From NCBI GenBank assembly GCA_019914995.1, contig CM034131.1, positions 9,022,501 through 9,086,500 on the forward strand: DNA of 64,000 bases, written 5' to 3'. Below are positions 59,001-64,000 of the stretch, one piece after another. This DNA comes from Acanthochlamys bracteata. Its lineage: Eukaryota; Streptophyta; Magnoliopsida; Pandanales; Velloziaceae. The first letter of the stretch is position 1, and each line of letters opens with the position of its first letter. The notes below the pieces were generated by a model. That model was not told the origin of the DNA. It ran no database searches and saw only the letters and a program-made list of their open reading frames with translations. Both the position numbers and the translations under genes were made by a program.

Positions 59001-59955
59001 ATGAAGAACAGATCCACAGAAGTTGATGAAGAGAGTAGCAGAAGAAGATGGGAAGATTTACCAGCGGACTGCTTGGTGACAGTTTTTTCGAAGCTGAAGC
59101 TCGAAGACAAAATCCTCAATCTGCCATTGGTCTGCAAATCGTGGTACGAAGCTTCACTCGATCCACAGTGCTGGAGAGTCCTAGATTTCGGAGAGAACCA
59201 GGTTTCTTTGACACCATGGAGCACTTTCATAGCAAGGTTTTCCCGCGAGTTCTTCATCGACGACTTCTCCTTCTCCAGTTTCATGAAACTCGTCATCTCT
59301 CGAAGTTACCGGTCGGCAGTTGAGCTCGCGTTCCCGTTCCTCTTCGGCCCTTCGATTCAAGATATCATGTTTGCTTCAGCCGAGTATGAACAACAAATTC
59401 AACCAAGAATCTTTTCCTTTTTCATCAATACATCCAAATCGTTACTGATTTCTATTTCACAGGTGTCCGAGATTGAAAAAACTTGTTCTTCCAAACATAG
59501 TGCAGCAGGACGAAACATTAATCCGGCAACTAATTGGAACATGGAGAAATCTAGAACAACTCGAACTGGGACTAAAACCAACAAATCTCGATGCAATGCT
59601 TGAAACAATCAGCAACAACTGCCCAAATCTTTCAAAATTGAAGATGTACGGATGGTTCAATACCGCCAGCGCGAAATCGATCGCGAATCATTTACCTAAA
59701 CTGAAATCGCTATCACTGAGTGGATCGTTCTTGTGCAAAGAACAGTTGATTCTAATTCTGGAAAATTGCAGCGAATTAGAATCGCTTGATGTGTCGAGAT
59801 GCAGAGGGTTTGGTGTTGATGACGAAGAGATATTGAAGAAATCTATGAAGTTGAAGCAATTCAATTGCAGAGGATCGAAACTTGAAGAAGATTATTGGGA
59901 TGAATGCCCCGAGTATGGTGATGTTTGTTGGGCTATGATCTGTGGAGATTACTGA
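59001..59955 (+). CDS. F-box/LRR protein, copy 2
   Basis: Paralog of the gene at 55770. Exons 59001-59383 and 59463-59955 (GCCGA|GTATGA; TTTCACAG|GTGTCC) give 291 residues. The F-box is at about residues 14-55 (RRWEDLPADCLVTVFSKLKL, LPLVCKSWYEASLDPQCW). The shared block FSFSSFMKLVISRSYRSAVE parallels FSFSGFMKLAVSRSEGSATE of copy 1. LRR-like segments are LKKLVLPNI, NLEQLELGLKPTNL, LPKLKSLSLSGSFLCKEQLI and CSELESLDVSRCRGFGVDDE. The C terminus is acidic with a Cys/Trp-rich tail. A TATA-like ATTATATATAC lies near 58888, about 110 bp upstream. The frame stays open past the donor, so an unspliced 200-codon reading exists but is not the real product. Confidence 0.92.
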
Positions 59956-61139
59956 CCAAAACAAGAGACGAAACAAAACAAAAAATTTCGTTTTGGAATT
60001 TTTCTTCAAGAATCAGAGTAAACTTCAAGTGAGATCTATGTAAAATGTTGCTATTCAAATCAACTTGAAACTAGAAAATTTTGAAAAGAAATTTCAGAGA
60101 ATTTCTTAGCAGTAGTTTGTTTGTGGAAAGAATCTAAGGAATTCCATCAGTCAAAACAGCCTCGGTCAAATACTTTTCGGTGAAATTGTAAATGATCTTG
60201 TTGTTCATGTTATTCCCCAACCCAAAATATTTAGGAGGCCTTAAGTAACATGTTTGCCATGTTCTTGAATATTTCTTAATACCAACCGGCTGTTAAAACT
60301 TCTTATCAATTTGTTCCTTTCAAATAAATAATAATACTATAATTTCCACTCATTATTTTAGCTGATAAAAAAAGTCATGACATAGTTCAACTTATCAGCA
60401 ACTACTCAACTACTTCAGGAAATACTTGAAAGTGATTTAAAAAAAACAAACGATATTTTAGTTTACAAAAAAAATTTATAATATAAAAATTTTTATATTT
60501 TAAATTTTTAAAATTTTTTAAATATTATAAATAATTTAAATAAATATAAAAATAATAAATATTCAAAAATATTTCCAAATACCACCTACGTCAGCTGATC
60601 AAAACTCGTTGGAGTTCTCTTCGAACCACATCCAACTCCCAAACTCGAACGAAACACTAGTTTATCAGCGCAACAATCGATTTCTTCAGTCTGCCCACCA
60701 TTTGGATCTATGGAAAAGTTTGGTACAGCTCATCAAAATAAAATTTTCTAAAATAATAATATTTTAAACTTCTTTTAAATTTTATAACTATAATAAATTT
60801 ATTTTAAAATATATAAAAAATATTTATTTAAAAATGATAAGCAATGTCAAATGTTCTCCACTTGATATTCTAGCATTAGCAAGCACTGGACCCATCTACG
60901 TACACGTCGACGGCGCTCTGTTCTTCCGTGTCAACACTCTCGGTCCACACCACACAGCAATAGATTCGCTTTCCATCTCGCACCTAGACTGACGGAGAAA
61001 TCGGTTGTTACAGTTACTTATGCACGGTTTCCGAGACTTGGGTTCTCTTCGGCAGGGAGAAGAGCGTTGCTTACGGAGGTACCTACTGTAAAACGAAAGT
61101 TCCCAGAAGGACGATAAGGAAGATAGCGTCGTGATCGAT
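59956..61139. other. Spacer, no intact gene
   Basis: F-box 3' UTR, then AT-rich DNA (60.4-60.85 kb). The GC-richer part from about 60890 may be the decayed 5' end of the CorA-type pseudogene, but I could not align it with confidence. Confidence 0.4.
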
Positions 61140-62052
61140 CGCAAGAGACTGATAAACCTGTGTCTAATTCAGTGTCTGAGCTTGTTGTGCATGTTGTGGA
61201 TACCTATGTTGACCATGTTAGCGACATTGGTGCTAAACTTGAGATGGAGTTGTATGAAGTTGAACTTGATACAGGTGGATTAACATCAAAGAAGTAAATG
61301 CTTGATTATAGAAGATTTCAGAAGACGCATCTCAATGTTCAGATATTCTTACAGGTACTTCAAATTTCCATACCTCGAAATTTTGTTTGCAGATAGATTA
61401 TAACTTGTTTGCTGAACCGTTGTTGTACATTCAAGCAGTGGTACAAGGTGAACAAGTGTTTCCGCGCGTAAAAGAGAAAATGTCCAACAAAGACTTGGCT
61501 TGCTGCTGAAGACATTGCGGCTTTTGAAGAACTGATCGGTCGTTTGAAACGGTTAAAAGAGAATTTGGGATTTATTGCAAGCTGCACAACAGTTCTTCAG
61601 GCAGGTCTTGATAGTTGGCAATCTGAACAAATCAACAGAAAGCTATACTACCTTTCATTTTTGTCAATGATTTTCCTGCCAGTGTTCCATTAATTACTGG
61701 ATGTATGTATTCAAGAAACACACATATTCAATTTTCGATAAGAAATGTTTAGGTAATGATCAATTAATCTTTTTGTTGCAGTGTTTGGGATGAATGTGGA
61801 AAGAGTACCATGGTCAAGGCAGAATGATCCAGCTCTGAAAAAAGGATTCTGAATGTTTTGTTGATCAGTGCTGCAATTGTGCTACTGCTTAAATTTAGCT
61901 TCAGTTTTGCTTCACTTTACGAACGAATAACAGAATGGAGAAGGAGGCCTGCGACGAGAAGAAAAAAGTTGGTTCCACGAAAAAAAATCCATCTTGAAAC
62001 AACACTTGGTAAAGGTGGAAATCAAGGAGCAGGGAGTTATTTACCAATTTAA
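61140..62052 (+). pseudogene. CorA-like magnesium transporter pseudogene
   Basis: Intact relatives are CorA/MGT-type divalent cation channels with a C-terminal GMN motif. Blocks seen in order: ETDKPVSNSVSELVVHVVDT and YVDHVSDIGAKLEMELYEVE (61148-61290), a stop in KK*MLDYRRFQKTHLNVQ, then GEQVFPRVKEKMSN, a one-base shift, LAAEDIAAFEELIGRLKRLK and ENLGFIA, QAGLDSWQSEQINRKLYYLS (about 61595-61655), PLITG, and after an intron VFGMNVERVPWSRQNDPALK (61784-61842). Another one-base loss at GGATTC|TG is followed by the second membrane span LISAAIVLLLKFSFSFASLY. At least one nonsense codon and three frameshifts make it a pseudogene. Introns are retained, so it is a DNA-level duplicate. Confidence 0.87.
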
Positions 62053-62297
62053 ACAGTTCAAAATGCTACAATTGTTTTGGTTTATTACGGCAAATAGTTT
62101 GTCTAGCTTGCAAGTTCCACAAATTGGTCTCACCCACATAAGAATACAAGTTTCTTGCCTTAACTTGGCTTGTTTTAATCCTTCCACTTCATTGCCAGGA
62201 AAGCCTCCTTCCTGAGGTCGTCTTTCCATGGCTGGAAACAAGATGATCTCGCGGAAACGTTCTCCTCTGCCATCTTTCTAATAATCTTAGCAATAGG

Positions 62298-62806
62298 CAA
62301 GGTTATCAAAATTTCGATTTAAATTTTAAAATCATATGATTTTACAATTTTATTTCATCAAAACGATTTCGATTTCAAGTAAAATTTTTTTAGAGTAAAT
62401 CTCATTCGGATTCCGATTTAAATTTTAAAATCGGTAGAATTTCGATCTTTTACAATTTTATTTTTGAAATTTTTTTTATAATTAACTAAATTTGAAGGAG
62501 TTTTTTTGTAAAATTTTAAGAAGTCTTCTATAAACTTTAAAAAGGTTTTCTAAGAAAAAATACTTTTGAAAATTTTTCTATAAAATATTGGGTGATTTTT
62601 ATAAATTTAAAGAATTTTAATTTTTCTTAAATGTACTAACTGTTTTTTAAAAATATTAAAATTCTTTTATAAAAAATTTTTAATAATATTAAAAATTATT
62701 ATAAAATTTATCGGAATATAAATCTTATGATTTTATTTTAAAATATCAATTTTATGATTATACTCTGAGCAAAATGATTCTATTTAAAATTCTGATTTTG
62801 ACAAAT
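62298..62806. mobile_element. MITE-like element, family A copy 2
   Basis: About 509 bp, homologous in inverted orientation to 4771-5281. It begins CAAGGTTATCAAAATTTCGA; the right end reverse-complements to TTTGTCAAAATCAGAATTTT, giving imperfect terminal inverted repeats. It inserted just downstream of the CorA pseudogene. Confidence 0.65.
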
Positions 62807-62824
62807 TTGACAAAAAGCTTTTAA

Positions 62825-63106
62825 TGTTCTCTTGCGGCAAGAACACTACTACAATCTCCAGCGACACCTACTGCTACTAATGGCACTCAACCAGCATCAA
62901 CTAACCTTCCTGCAGGAAACCTTGCAGGTATTCCAACCATATCAGAGCTGCAAGCAAATCTTACAAGTCCGTCAGACATCTCTTTACCGCCGATTCCATC
63001 ATCAAAGGTGCCGACGTTGCCTACATTGCCGACAAAAGTTACAGATTTTGGCTATCAGTTGAACTTGTCCTCTCTGGCTTATTCTCTTTTTGGTACCAAA
63101 AACTGA
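62825..63106 (+). CDS. Open Pro/Ser/Thr-rich segment without ATG, possible exon or gene relic
   Basis: A frame open for 93 codons reads SLAARTLLQSPATPTATNGT, QPASTNLPAGNLAGIPTISE, LQANLTSPSDISLPPIPSSK and VPTLPTLPTKVTDFGYQLNL before a stop. The composition (Pro, Ser, Thr, Leu; no rare-residue clustering) looks strongly coding, but there is no start codon. An AG at 62840-62841 could be a splice acceptor. A neighbouring frame with an ATG (62832-63062) looks like a shadow. It could be the last exon of a gene split by the adjacent family A element, or a relic. I do not recognise the family. Confidence 0.35.
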   Translation, partial: CSLAARTLLQSPATPTATNGTQPASTNLPAGNLAGIPTISELQANLTSPSDISLPPIPSSKVPTLPTLPTKVTDFGYQLNLSSLAYSLFGTKN

Positions 63107-63704
63107 TCCTCATGGTTTCCTTTCCATGGTTTACCTGAAAGAATTTTGTGGTTGCAGTATGTGTAGTAGTGGATTTCCAACTGTCTTCTATTTGCTGTAC
63201 GCAATATTCCAACTAAAGAAAATTCACGGCTCCTCAATTTCTCAATAATTAGCTTCAGTATCAGGCGTGAAGCACGATCCTATCAATCCATCGCATTGAA
63301 ATCATGTCACAGGAAAGAAAACCAGTGGCAAACATGTATTACCTTTAGATTCAAGAAATCGGTACTTCATCAATAGTCTCATAAATTTATAACAGCATGC
63401 AAAAGATGCATACCAAAATTTTGCGTGATGATCAATGGTTCGTTAAAACATGTACAGAGTGGAAATTGGAGGGAATTTGTATTACACACGTGGAAATAGG
63501 AAACGAATTGTATTGCAATCATGGACCAATTAGAAATCCAAAAACCCTATCCAACCTAATCTTTCCTGGGCCCAGCTTCCGGATGCATCAATCCATACCG
63601 ATAATAGTATCATTTTCGACCATTCCTTAGCAAAGGTCACAGAAAGCTCAGACTCTTGCTCACAGAAATACTGCAGAGAGCTTTTCTCACGTACAGAAGT
63701 GGAA
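63107..63704 (+). promoter_or_regulatory. PsbP promoter and leader region
   Basis: No competing gene. Contains a G-box (CACGTG, 63487-63492) about 215 bp upstream of the PsbP ATG; G-boxes are typical of light-regulated photosynthesis promoters. No clear TATA box was identified. Confidence 0.5.
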
Positions 63705-63951
63705 ATGGCATCGACTGCATGTTTTCTCCACCACCATGCACCTTCAGCCGCTCTCTCAAGGACATCAACTCAGCGACTTCCCCCAGCCGCCAAGTGCACG
63801 AAGATAATATGCAGAGCACAGAAACAAGTGGGATCCGAGGTTGAGAATGAGGCTGGAGCAGTATCCCGGCGACTTGCATTGACCTTCCTCATTGGCTCTG
63901 CAGCGATTGCTACCAAGGTCTCACCAGCAGAGGCTGCTTATGGACAAGCTG
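63705..63951 (+). CDS. PSBP: PsbP, oxygen-evolving enhancer protein 2, first exon (partial)
   Basis: Thylakoid-lumen subunit of photosystem II that stabilises the Mn/Ca cluster. Exon 1 encodes 82 residues plus one base and ends at a donor (GCTG|GTAACC); the rest lies beyond the right edge. [20 protein letters not shown] is a Ser/Thr-rich chloroplast transit peptide. [20 protein letters not shown] then SPAEAAYG is a twin-arginine lumen-targeting signal with the expected AEA|AYG cleavage site, and AAYGQA matches the start of mature PsbP. The start at 63705 gives the family-standard MAS/MAY beginning. Confidence 0.9.
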
Positions 63952-64000
63952 GTAACCATCTTACATCTCTTTAGGAGTTCTGCCAACAATATGTATTTCA

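Noticed and set aside
59001..59603. 200-codon single-exon reading of F-box copy 2
   Set aside because: It reads through the intron at 59384-59462. The spliced model restores the LRR part and matches the paralog.

Overview
The window is nuclear DNA of a flowering plant. It looks like a eudicot, probably a rosid, although the species cannot be named from sequence alone. The evidence is GT-AG introns of plant size, very AT-rich spacers full of short inverted-repeat elements, an intron-containing elongator tRNA-Met, and plant-only families (PIF-type bHLH, NAC, DUF1645, reticulon RTNLB, PsbP, PELPK).

Layout. 0-4.3 kb: 5' part of the actin-related gene ARP7 (minus strand), with a degenerate RTE-type LINE in intron 3 and a 20-bp tandem duplication that breaks the frame of exon 4. 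4.8-8.2 kb: short repeats and a frameshifted STIPL/TFIP11 splicing-factor pseudogene. 8.6-11.5 kb: an F-box/kelch gene with a long 5' leader region. 15.6-20.9 kb: a small membrane-protein gene sharing a 387-bp divergent promoter with the ESCRT-III gene VPS2.2, then a 61-residue protein gene. 21.5-27 kb: an elongator tRNA-Met, a small Asp-tailed ORF with a TATA box, and two pseudogenes (PELPK-like and aldo/keto reductase). 29.6-31.8 kb: a PIF4/PIF5-like bHLH gene. 34 kb: a two-exon 73-residue protein. 37.7-39.5 kb: a DUF1645 gene with three upstream G-boxes. 41-45 kb: little coding, one 37-codon ORF and a structured candidate Pol III RNA. 46-47.4 kb: a NAC gene of the NAC1/NAC021-022 type. 49.6-52.8 kb: a damaged copy of the tRNA-Met locus, then a reticulon gene. 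54.4-55.4 kb: three inverted-repeat elements in a row. 55.8-60 kb: two related F-box/LRR genes. 61-62 kb: a CorA-type transporter pseudogene. 63.7 kb to the end: first exon of PsbP, running off the window.

The genes are unlinked housekeeping, signalling and photosynthesis genes rather than a pathway. Two light-related genes are present (the PIF-like regulator and PsbP), and G-boxes, the known PIF target site, lie upstream of PsbP and of the DUF1645 gene; any connection is inference. Four clear pseudogenes plus the broken ARP7 frame and many MITE-like elements suggest considerable gene duplication and decay. I found no convincing novel multi-gene system. The most useful leads are the ARP7 frameshift, an altered phyB-binding motif in the PIF-like protein, the inverted duplication of the tRNA-Met locus, the structured RNA candidate near 44.2 kb, and several unrecognised small proteins.
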